Assembly: GCA_017993835.1 (NCBI GenBank)
Contig: JAGOLX010000010.1
Span: 1 to 64,000 of the forward strand
Reading direction: 5' to 3'
DNA: 64,000 bases
Source: Phycisphaerae bacterium
GTDB taxonomy: Bacteria > Planctomycetota > Phycisphaerae > Sedimentisphaerales > Anaerobacaceae
Below the pieces are notes generated by a model. The model saw only the letters and a list, made by a program, of their open reading frames with translations. It was not told the DNA's origin and did not search any database. Position numbers and translations under genes: made by a program. Shown piece after piece: positions 54,296 to 62,192 of the stretch (positions are counted from its first letter, which is position 1; the number at the start of each line of letters is the position of its first letter).

Positions 54296-54327
54296 CCGGC
54301 GAAGCCCTCACTGCAGGGCCTCGCCGG
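54296..54327 (-). terminator. Terminator of the PEP-CTERM-like gene
   Basis: CCGGCGAAGCCCT pairs with AGGGCCTCGCCGG (one mismatch) with a short loop, 55 bases after the stop. On the minus strand TTCTTGTC follows. Confidence 0.7.
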
Positions 54328-54382
54328 CGTTGAAACGTCTTTCCTTTCCTGTTGGTGGAAATGCCTATGTGCTGGGCGTCTG

Positions 54383-55021
54383 TCATACGTGCTTCCGCAG
54401 CTTCATGCCGGCATAACCCAAGCCGAGGAAGCCAAGAAGGACCGCACCAGGGACAGGGACATAGGTGGTGTAGCTGTCGCTCTTGCTTAGGGGGCCGATT
54501 GCCTGCACATGAAGACCGATGAGAAGATCTCCAGTGTCGAGCCCCTGCAACAGGTTCGCGTAGGTCGTCTTCAGACCGAACGTCAGCATCACCCACTCGC
54601 CGAGGACGTTGATGCCATTTGGCGCAACCGGGTCACTAGCATCGGCTGAAAACTGCACCGTAAGGGGTCCCCCGCCGTAACCGGGCAAGCCGTTCTTCGG
54701 ATCCAGATCTACCGGTTTGAATTCCACACCCTCCCCACTGTCGGCAACCGACGCCGGTGTGGAGAGGTACTCCCCATCGTAGAAATAGATCTGCGCAATC
54801 GAAGAAGGTGTTCCTACAGCATTGAAGAACGTGAGGGACACCTGCGAGTCGCCTACATCCTCTACTTGGACACTAAGCTGATTCAGCGGCAGAGTGGCCG
54901 TATTACCGGTAATGTTGTTGTTGAAGTAGTATGTGTGCATCTCGGCACGGCTCTGGGTTGGCATGATCGCCAACAGCATGAAGAGGAACGCGCACGAAAT
55001 ACTCATCCAACGAATCTTCAT
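54383..55021 (-). CDS. Exported protein with a PEP-CTERM-like sorting tail
   Basis: A 212-residue secreted protein. Signal peptide about 1-26; a beta-rich middle; and a C-terminal tail VPVPGAVLLGFLGLGYAGMK plus LRKHV, i.e. a PxPGA motif, a hydrophobic stretch and a basic end. This three-part tail is the planctomycete variant of PEP-CTERM, processed by an exosortase (not in this window). The protein is probably part of the exopolysaccharide matrix. SD AGGAAG precedes the ATG. Confidence 0.8.
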   Translation of the reverse strand: MKIRWMSISCAFLFMLLAIMPTQSRAEMHTYYFNNNITGNTATLPLNQLSVQVEDVGDSQVSLTFFNAVGTPSSIAQIYFYDGEYLSTPASVADSGEGVEFKPVDLDPKNGLPGYGGGPLTVQFSADASDPVAPNGINVLGEWVMLTFGLKTTYANLLQGLDTGDLLIGLHVQAIGPLSKSDSYTTYVPVPGAVLLGFLGLGYAGMKLRKHV

Positions 55022-55143
55022 ATCTACTCTACTTCCTTCTTCCTCTGACCCGCACCATGCGGGAGCTTATGACCCGTTATTCGCCCGCGACGGATCCGCC
55101 CGCGGAGCGATGAACGGGTACTTCCTCCGTTTCTCTTGTCAGC

Positions 55144-55746
55144 TCAGAACGATGAATGGCAACGAAGGGGAGGGCCGCGGGGGGCGAGGGCAATCGGTGT
55201 GAACTGGGAATCCCGCCACGACGCAACGACTGCTTCCTGGCGGTATCGCGAGAGAAAATCCTCGGTTATGCAGCCCGGCGGGACGAACCATGAAGCTGCA
55301 GAGTGGAGATCGCCGGGCGAGAGGTCGAGACGGTGCGCGATTTCAAGCCGGCGCCCATCGTACCAGGAGACGGGGAGCGCCGCCGCGGACAGGACCTTCA
55401 TGTACGGCGCCGCCTTGAACAATCCCGCGAAGAGCAACGCGTAGAGAGACAGAGCCAAGCTGTCCTGTTTGTCCGCCAGGACATACACCGGCACATGAGC
55501 ATCGGCGGGTTCGGCGCCCGCCTCTGCGTCAGCAGGCAATCCCACAGGCATGTCCCTCAAATGGGGAGAGCAGAAATCCACAAGCGGGATGGCGTCCTGC
55601 CAAGAGGGAAGACTCGCGCAATCGGAAACCGCCTCGGTCGTGCCATACGGGACGAGGTGCGGGTCGTTCAAGGGTACAAGGTCCGCGTCGACCCCCTGCG
55701 CGACGGCCAACGTCGTGGCAATCACCACCACATGCCTCACCGACAT
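55144..55746 (-). CDS. Secreted protein of unknown function
   Basis: A 200-residue protein with a signal peptide (about residues 1-22, ending GVDAD). The mature part has several aromatic and Pro-rich segments (YVLADKQDSLALSLYALLF) and one weak hydrophobic stretch at about 112-125. No family is recognised. ATG 55746 has AGGAGG at 7 bases; ATG 55749 is 4 bases from it. It has a sigma-70-like promoter close by, and shares orientation with the PEP-CTERM-like gene. Confidence 0.65.
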   Translation of the reverse strand: MSVRHVVVIATTLAVAQGVDADLVPLNDPHLVPYGTTEAVSDCASLPSWQDAIPLVDFCSPHLRDMPVGLPADAEAGAEPADAHVPVYVLADKQDSLALSLYALLFAGLFKAAPYMKVLSAAALPVSWYDGRRLEIAHRLDLSPGDLHSAASWFVPPGCITEDFLSRYRQEAVVASWRDSQFTPIALAPRGPPLRCHSSF

Positions 55747-55778
55747 CATCCTACCTCCTGCGACCACTCCGATAGTTG

Positions 55779-55808
55779 TATTTTCCCTGAGATCGTTCGT
55801 TCTGTCAA
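55779..55808 (-). promoter_or_regulatory. Sigma-70-like promoter for the secreted protein gene
   Basis: On the minus strand: TTGACA (55808-55803), 18 bases, AAAATA (55784-55779). The implied leader is about 25-30 bases, ending at the AGGAGG site. Confidence 0.5.
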
Positions 55809-56043
55809 GGGGTATCTCTGTAAATCGTAGCCAATACTATTACATATCCTGATTCCCTATGGTATTACCGGAGATTTCTCGGCTGGTCTGTACGCGGGGA
55901 AGGAAGCCCCTGGCCTGGCCGCCATGTGCAGTGTAGAATGATCGCACCCGCTCGCGGGATGGAACGGATGTGGCATTTGTGCGTCCCTGTGCGCCCTCCG
56001 GAGCGAGCGAAGAGCAGGAGTTTTCAGTGAAGAGGAGATGGCC

Positions 56044-56934
56044 ATGAATGGGGTGACTACCGGACGACGGGATTTCTTGAAAGCTGCCGCGACGATCGCG
56101 GCCGGGGTGGGATTGGGATCGATGGGCGCCGCAGCGCGCGGCCAATCGCGGCCGGACCGACCGCTCAAGGCGTGCCAGTTCGGTATGTTGCCCAAGGAAC
56201 TGGCCGACAAGGAGAAGTTTGTCCTGGCCAGGAAGTGTGGCTTCGAAGGGATCGAGCATTCGCCCATGGCGGATTCGGCCGCAGCGAAGGAGCTTGGCGC
56301 CCTCTCCCGGGAGGCGGGTACGCCGATCCACTCCCTCTCTTACGGCGGCTGGGGCGCCCCGCTGTCGGACCCCCGCCCGGAGGTTGTCGACAAGGGCCTG
56401 GCGGGTATGGAAGCCGCACTGCGAAGCGCCAAGGACCAGGGCGCCGACGTCGTCCTGCTCGTGCCTGCGGTCGTGAACGAGGAGGTGGGCTACGCGGAAG
56501 CCTATTCCCGCTCCCAGGCGAGTATCCGCAAGCTGCTGCCGCTGGCGGCGGAGCTGAAGGTGACGATCGCGGTGGAGAACGTGTGGAACAAGTTCCTCCT
56601 GAGCCCGGTGGAATTCGCCCGGTACGTCGATGAATTCGACAATCCCTGGCTGCGGGCCTATATCGACGTGGGCAACATGATCCTGTTCGGATACGCACAG
56701 GACTGGGTCCGCACGGTCGGCAAGCGGATCGTCCGCATCCATCTGAAGGACTTCAAGCGGGAAGGCTATCAGTGGACGAACCTCCTCGACGGCGATGTGA
56801 ACTGGCCGCAGGTTCGCAAAGCCCTGGCTGAGATCGGCTACAACAGCTACATGACGACCGAGCTTGCCGGCGGCGACGAGGTCTACCTCACCGACCTGGC
56901 CAAGCGGATCGACAAGATCATTGCGATGAGTTGA
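56044..56934 (+). CDS. Tat-exported TIM-barrel sugar isomerase/epimerase, copy 1
   Basis: A 296-residue protein of the xylose-isomerase-like TIM-barrel family. The Tat signal is GRRDFLKAAATIAAG at residue 7. Metal-binding acidic and histidine residues occur in AVENVWNKF (Glu), YIDVGNM (Asp), RIHLKDF (His) and TTELAGG (Glu). It would isomerise or epimerise a keto sugar in the periplasm; substrate unknown. ATG 56044 lies 6 bases after AGAGGAG, better than ATG 56038. It starts a four-gene same-strand cluster for sugar breakdown. Confidence 0.9.
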   Translation: MNGVTTGRRDFLKAAATIAAGVGLGSMGAAARGQSRPDRPLKACQFGMLPKELADKEKFVLARKCGFEGIEHSPMADSAAAKELGALSREAGTPIHSLSYGGWGAPLSDPRPEVVDKGLAGMEAALRSAKDQGADVVLLVPAVVNEEVGYAEAYSRSQASIRKLLPLAAELKVTIAVENVWNKFLLSPVEFARYVDEFDNPWLRAYIDVGNMILFGYAQDWVRTVGKRIVRIHLKDFKREGYQWTNLLDGDVNWPQVRKALAEIGYNSYMTTELAGGDEVYLTDLAKRIDKIIAMS

Positions 56935-57015
56935 ACGGTGCGCCCCTCGGCCGATTCCTGCCTGCCGGCGGGGGGCTGCTTTCACGAACTAGGCGGGCCA
57001 TCAGGAGGTGAGCTA

Positions 57016-57927
57016 ATGAGAACGGATCAATTGACTCGGCGCGGATTCCTCACGGCTGTAGGTAGTTGCGGCGCGGGGGTCGTCCTGGCCGGCGCGACCA
57101 GGGGCCTGTCCGCCCAGACCCCCAGAGTCAAGCTGAGCACGCCGCACGCGGAGAAGATTGGCTGGCGACTGTCGTGCCAGCTCTACACGTTTCGGGATCG
57201 GACCTTCTACGAGTCGCTCGACGCGCTCGCGGGCCTGGGCATCCGCTGCGTCGAGCCGGCCTTCTTCCTGCCGTTGAGCAAGGAGCAGCCGGACCTCAAG
57301 ACGAGCGAGTCCCTGTCGCCTGCGTCGCGCAAGGAGATGAAACAGCGGATGGACGATCGCGGCATGCTGATGGCGAGCTACTACGCGCCGCTCGAAGCCG
57401 ACACGAGCACGTTCCGCAAGGTGTTCGACTTCGCCAAGGAGATGGGGGTCGAGACGCTCGTCGCCGAGCCGCCGGCCCAGGTGTTCGAGGTTCTCGATGG
57501 CCTGTGCCAGGAGTACAAGATCAATCTCGCGATCCACAACCACTCGGAAGCGGCGGGCTCGAAGTACTGGCGGCCGGAGAACGTCCTGAAGGTCTGCGAG
57601 GGCCGTAGCAGGGCCATCGGCGGCTGTCCCGACACCGGACACTATGTCCGCACCGGCCTGGACCCCTCCGAGTGCCTCAAGAAACTCGAGGGACGCATCA
57701 TCTCGGTGCACTTGAAGGACGTTGCCGAGATGGGCAATCCTCAATCGCGGGATGTGCCGCTGGGCGAGGGCAAGGCGAAGTACACACAGGTCCTGCAGAC
57801 GCTGCGTGCCCTGAAGTTCCGCGGCCTGGCGACCATCGAGTACGAGCACCTGTCGCCGCAACTGGTCGAGGACGTGGCCAAGTGCGTCAAGTTCGTCGAG
57901 GATTTTGCCGCGACGGTAAATGTATGA
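57016..57927 (+). CDS. Tat-exported TIM-barrel sugar isomerase/epimerase, copy 2
   Basis: A 303-residue relative of the preceding gene but not a close duplicate. Tat signal TRRGFLTAVGSCGAG at residue 7; the barrel starts SCQLYTFRDR; acidic and histidine metal ligands lie in AIHNHSE, CPDTGHYV, SVHLKDV and TIEYEH. The four-ligand pattern (E/H, D, H, E) is intact. AGGAGG is 7 bases before ATG. The two isomerases probably act in sequence on the same sugar as the hydrolases that follow. Confidence 0.9.
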   Translation: MRTDQLTRRGFLTAVGSCGAGVVLAGATRGLSAQTPRVKLSTPHAEKIGWRLSCQLYTFRDRTFYESLDALAGLGIRCVEPAFFLPLSKEQPDLKTSESLSPASRKEMKQRMDDRGMLMASYYAPLEADTSTFRKVFDFAKEMGVETLVAEPPAQVFEVLDGLCQEYKINLAIHNHSEAAGSKYWRPENVLKVCEGRSRAIGGCPDTGHYVRTGLDPSECLKKLEGRIISVHLKDVAEMGNPQSRDVPLGEGKAKYTQVLQTLRALKFRGLATIEYEHLSPQLVEDVAKCVKFVEDFAATVNV

Positions 57928-57979
57928 TGTCACAGTCCGGGCGCACGGCGTGCCGGATCACAATTGGGAGTACTGTGCA

Positions 57980-59245
57980 ATGAGAAGCTCCGTTCGTCAC
58001 TCGGCTGCCATGAGATTCATGCGTTTTTTGGGCCTGTCCTGGGTCGCGTTTGCCGTGTGCGGATGCGCGGCGCAGTCCGCGCCCGCTGCGACAGGCTCGT
58101 GGCAGGTTGGCACGCCCATCGTCACGTACTGGGCGGGCCCGTCGCTTACCGACGCGGTGGCGCAGCAGATGGTCGAAGGCGGCTTCAACCTCGTCTGGTG
58201 CGGCAGCGAACAGGAACTCGACGTGGCCCAACGTCACGGGCTGCGAGGTCAGCTCACCAGCGGCCTGTTCACACCGGCGTCGCTGGACGACCCGAAACGC
58301 TGCGAAGAACTCGATGCGTTCGTGGCTCGGGTCAGCAAGCACCCGGCGCTGTACTCGTACCACCTCATCGACGAGCCCGCCGCTGCGCAGTTCCCGGCGC
58401 TGGGCAAGCTGGTCGCGCACCTCCGCAAGCTCGACCCAAAGCACCTCGCCTACATCAACCTGTTCCCGACGTACGCCAACAACGAGCAGCTCGGCACGAA
58501 GGGCGACGTCGTGACCGCTTACCGCGAGCACCTGCGGCTCTACGTCGAGCAGGTGCAGCCTGCGCTCATCAGCTACGACCACTATCAGTTCCAGCTCAAG
58601 GGCGACGGCAACCAGTACTTCCTGAACCTGGCAATGATCCGTCGGGCGGCGCAGGACGCGGGCGTGCCCTTCCTGAACATCGTGCAGGCCTGCACTTGGG
58701 CGCCCGACGCGATGCGCATCCCGAATCCCGACGAGTTGCGGTACCTGGTCTACACGACGCTGGCCTACGGCGCTCAGGGCATCAGTTACTATGTGTATGC
58801 CCATCCGAACCACTACGGCAGCCTCGTCAGTCTGGACGGGACGCCCGGGCCCCTCTACCTCGCGTTGAAGTCGTACAACCGCGAGTTCGCCGCGATGGCG
58901 AAGGAGCTCCAGCCGCTGCGGTCGCTGGGCGTGTATCACACCTCGATGCGCGAGATGGGCTGTGAGCCGCTGCCGGCCGACGCGGCCTTCCGTATCGATT
59001 CTGCCCGGTCGCCCGCCCCGGCGCGAGGCTTCTTGCTCGGCCTCTTCGGGACGACGGAGAAACCCACCCATGTGGTCGCGGTGAACCTGGACTACTCCGC
59101 CGGAGTCAGCACGTCGCTCGTCGGACCGGGCCGGCTCGAACTCTTCGACGCCACAGCCGGTCGATGGACCGGCACGAAGAAGAATGGTGGGCTTGACCTG
59201 ACGCTCCCGCCGGGCGGGGGAGCGCTTGCTCGAATTGCCCGCTGA
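57980..59245 (+). CDS. Secreted glycoside-hydrolase-like TIM barrel
   Basis: A 421-residue exported protein, possibly a lipoprotein (FAVCGCAAQS near residue 27). The barrel runs about 45-335 with HLIDEPAAAQF, where the E of DEP is a probable acid/base as in GH5/GH42-clan enzymes, and LISYDHYQFQ and YVYAHPNHYGSL later. The C-terminal ~90 residues form a beta domain typical of GH families (VNLDYSAGVSTSLVG ... LFDATAGRW). Family assignment is uncertain. It lies between the isomerases and the DUF5054 gene, 52 bases after the former. Confidence 0.78.
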   Translation: MRSSVRHSAAMRFMRFLGLSWVAFAVCGCAAQSAPAATGSWQVGTPIVTYWAGPSLTDAVAQQMVEGGFNLVWCGSEQELDVAQRHGLRGQLTSGLFTPASLDDPKRCEELDAFVARVSKHPALYSYHLIDEPAAAQFPALGKLVAHLRKLDPKHLAYINLFPTYANNEQLGTKGDVVTAYREHLRLYVEQVQPALISYDHYQFQLKGDGNQYFLNLAMIRRAAQDAGVPFLNIVQACTWAPDAMRIPNPDELRYLVYTTLAYGAQGISYYVYAHPNHYGSLVSLDGTPGPLYLALKSYNREFAAMAKELQPLRSLGVYHTSMREMGCEPLPADAAFRIDSARSPAPARGFLLGLFGTTEKPTHVVAVNLDYSAGVSTSLVGPGRLELFDATAGRWTGTKKNGGLDLTLPPGGGALARIAR

Positions 59246-59267
59246 TGAAGTCCAGGAGAATCGCCGC

Positions 59268-61799
59268 ATGCGTACGACACAGATAGATCGCTGCCTTCGA
59301 AAACTCGCTCTCTCCTTGGTGACGGGTCTCTGGTTCCAGGCTGCGTCCCTGGCTGGGGCCGAACCCGCTGGGGTCGTCAGGGAGATCGACATCGTGCATT
59401 TCTCGCACACGGACGTCGGTTTCACCGACAGCCCATCGGTCTGCCGGGAGTTGTACTGTCGTTACCTCGACATCGCGGTGGATACGATCCTGGACTCGAT
59501 GAAAGGCCTGGCGGACCGGCGGTTCTTCTGGACTGCGGAAGCGACGATGCCGGTCAACGACTGGTGGCAGTCGGCGACTCCCGCGCGGCGCAAGCAATTC
59601 CTCAAGGCGGTCCGCGCCGGCCAGTTGGAGGTCAGCGCGCTGGCCTGCAACAATACGCCGTTCATGAACGCGGCCCAGTGGCGAACCATGCTCCATTGGC
59701 TGCCTGAGAACCTCTGGCAGAAGGTGAATCCCCAGGTCGCGATCCAGAACGACGTGAACGGGATGCCCCGCGCCGGCGCCCTGGCGCTGCTCGACCGCGG
59801 CGTGCGGTACCTGTTCACCGGCATCAACGAGGACAGCGGGGGAGTGCCGTTTCCGCGACCGTCCGCGTTCTGGTGGAAGATGCCCGACGGTCGGCGGATG
59901 TTCGTCTGGCTCAATATCGGCTATGGCTCGGGCTTCGACTTCTTCGAGCCCGCTGAATGGCGTCGCGGCCCGGTGCCTCGGGCCGCCGACACGCGGTATC
60001 GCCCGCCTCGTGCGGGGGACATGCTCAGCAGCGACGAGGAATCGGTCCGCAGGGCGCATCGCCAGTGCGTCGAGCGGGTTCGGAGTATCGAGAGATCAGG
60101 CTATCGGCACGAGGTGCTGACAATCTCGATCACGAGCCAGTGGCGTTTCGACAACGATCCGCCGTTTCCGCCATTGGCGGATTTCGTCGCGACCTGGAAC
60201 CGCCTGGGACTCGAACCGCGATTGCGGCTGACCACTGCGGCCGACGCGATGCAGCGAATGGAGAAGGTCATGGGCGCGACCGCGCCCGAGTATGCGGGCG
60301 AGTGGACCGACTGGTGGGCGAACGGGACGGGGTCGGCTCCGCGCGAGGTGGCGGCCAGCCGGGTCGCGAAGCGGTTCCTCGCCGCGGTCGAATCGCTGTT
60401 GTGGGGGCCAGTGGATGAGAACACCCGCCGGACGATGGACAACCTGTACCGCGACCTGTGCCTGTTCGACGAGCACACCTGGGGTTCGAGCCTGAGCGTA
60501 GCGAAACCCTACAGTCTCGATACGCAGGGCCAGTTCGTCGAGAAGAGCATCCTGGCCTACCGTCCGATGGCGAAGGCCGAATGGCTCCTCTCGCAGCGGG
60601 CCCGCACGAAACTCGTGGGCGAGGGGGAGGGCCTGTTCCTCGCAAACCCATTGCCTGCGCCGTTCAGCGGGTGGGTGCAGATGATCGCGACGTGCCTGCG
60701 GGGCGACTATCAGACGGTCGAGAATCCGCAGACCGGCGAGAAGATGAAGCTGTACTTCGAGCCGGGAATCGAGCCCTGGGGCAGGCCTCGCAAACCCGAG
60801 GACCTCAGCCGCGAGGACATCTCCGCGACGTTCTCCGACAACGTGCCGAACAAGATCGCCCGGTTCTGGGTGGAGAAGCTCGACGGCAACACCGTCCAGC
60901 GCCTGCGACTGAGCACGGAGAAGATCGAGGTCGATCGCATCCCGAATGACAACGCGCCCCAGATCAAGACCGATGCAACAGGCTGGCCGACTTCGGCGGT
61001 TTGGCAGGGCATGAAGCAGCCGCTGTTTCTCGCAGGCTGTGGCGATCTTCTTGCGGTGAAGGTCCACGGCTTCGCGCCGCGTCACGTCCTGGCCGACATT
61101 CGGGGCCGTCGGGGCGAAGCCCGCGAGCAGATGCGCCGGGAATCGCTCGAAGAGGTGGCTGCCGTGCCCGAGGGCAGCGCGGCGGTCCGCGAGACGCCCC
61201 ATACCCTCGTGTACACGCAGGCTCTGCAGCACCCGCGCCTGGCATGGGGGACGCGCGTCGTCGAACTGTGGAAGCGCCAGCCGCGGGCCCGGTTCACGGT
61301 GCGAATCAATCGTCTTTCGTCCGCGACGCCGGAGATCTTCTACGTCGCATTTCCGCTGCCTGTGGGCGATGTCCTGCCGAGATTGAGCAGCGGGGGCGAA
61401 CCGTTCACCCCGTTCACCGACCAACTGCCCGGCACGTGCCGCGACTACTTCGCCTTCGACGGCTGGGCGGACTATGTGACGCCCGAGGGCCGGTGGCTGT
61501 GGGTCAGCCGGGATGCGCCCCTGATGACCTTGGGCTCCTCGCCCACGCTGGCCCTCCGCCAGGAGCCGCCGGAGGATGCGCACCGCCTGCTGGCCATGGT
61601 CTTCAACAACTTCTGGTACACGAACTTCGTCGCGGACGAGCATGGGATCATGGAGTTCCAGTTCGACCTCGTCTGGCAGTCCGACGCCGCAGGTTCGGCT
61701 CAGGATCTGGCCGACGCCCTCGTGACCGACCCGGTCGTGCTCCTGAACCCGGGCACGCAGGAGGACGCCCGCGTCGTCGAGGACCTCTACCGGCCGTGA
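59268..61799 (+). CDS. Exported DUF5054/GH38-like protein
   Basis: An 843-residue secreted protein. Signal peptide about 1-31; then DIVHFSHTDVGFTDSP, with the His/Asp pattern of the GH38 zinc site, and a catalytic-like QNDVNGMPRAGALALLDRGV near residue 165. A long helical middle and a C-terminal all-beta super-sandwich (about 480-843) match the alpha-mannosidase-like layout of DUF5054 proteins. Substrate unknown; alpha-linked mannose is a reasonable guess. AGGAG is 8 bases before ATG 59268. It ends the sugar cluster. Confidence 0.82.
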   Translation: MRTTQIDRCLRKLALSLVTGLWFQAASLAGAEPAGVVREIDIVHFSHTDVGFTDSPSVCRELYCRYLDIAVDTILDSMKGLADRRFFWTAEATMPVNDWWQSATPARRKQFLKAVRAGQLEVSALACNNTPFMNAAQWRTMLHWLPENLWQKVNPQVAIQNDVNGMPRAGALALLDRGVRYLFTGINEDSGGVPFPRPSAFWWKMPDGRRMFVWLNIGYGSGFDFFEPAEWRRGPVPRAADTRYRPPRAGDMLSSDEESVRRAHRQCVERVRSIERSGYRHEVLTISITSQWRFDNDPPFPPLADFVATWNRLGLEPRLRLTTAADAMQRMEKVMGATAPEYAGEWTDWWANGTGSAPREVAASRVAKRFLAAVESLLWGPVDENTRRTMDNLYRDLCLFDEHTWGSSLSVAKPYSLDTQGQFVEKSILAYRPMAKAEWLLSQRARTKLVGEGEGLFLANPLPAPFSGWVQMIATCLRGDYQTVENPQTGEKMKLYFEPGIEPWGRPRKPEDLSREDISATFSDNVPNKIARFWVEKLDGNTVQRLRLSTEKIEVDRIPNDNAPQIKTDATGWPTSAVWQGMKQPLFLAGCGDLLAVKVHGFAPRHVLADIRGRRGEAREQMRRESLEEVAAVPEGSAAVRETPHTLVYTQALQHPRLAWGTRVVELWKRQPRARFTVRINRLSSATPEIFYVAFPLPVGDVLPRLSSGGEPFTPFTDQLPGTCRDYFAFDGWADYVTPEGRWLWVSRDAPLMTLGSSPTLALRQEPPEDAHRLLAMVFNNFWYTNFVADEHGIMEFQFDLVWQSDAAGSAQDLADALVTDPVVLLNPGTQEDARVVEDLYRP

Positions 61800-62192
61800 G
61801 GTGCCAGCAGGCGTCCGACCTGGCGACTTGGTGTCGGTTGCCTGGACGCCGGGCTCCGTTCGGTTCGGCGCCCCCGCGGTTGTGCTCAAGGGAGAATTCC
61901 TGAAGGCCGATAGAGCATGGGCTAGGCGACGGCGCGTGGATTCTGCTTGATTCAGCACAGTGGTATGTCGTAGAATACACAGTGTGCTTTGGAATAAGCG
62001 ATATTGTCGGACCTTTGAGCGTCACGCTCACTTCTCGGGAGGAGTCGGCACAACTGCAGACACAATCACATGGTGAAGCGTCATTCTCCCCATTGCCGTC
62101 GTAGCAGCAGGGCAACGGGTGTTCTTCGCATTCAGACGTAGCGTCGCAACGCAGTAGTGTGGATGTACGGCATGTTATGAAGGAGGACGATC
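61800..62192. other. Spacer before the LamG gene
   Basis: 393 bp with no gene, RNA or repeat seen, other than the promoter candidate at 61947-61976 and the ribosome site AGGAGG at 62181-62186. Confidence 0.5.
61947..61976 (+). promoter_or_regulatory. Sigma-70-like promoter for the LamG gene
   Basis: TTGATT (61947-61952), 18 bases, TAGAAT (61971-61976). The leader would be about 210 bases long. Confidence 0.5.
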
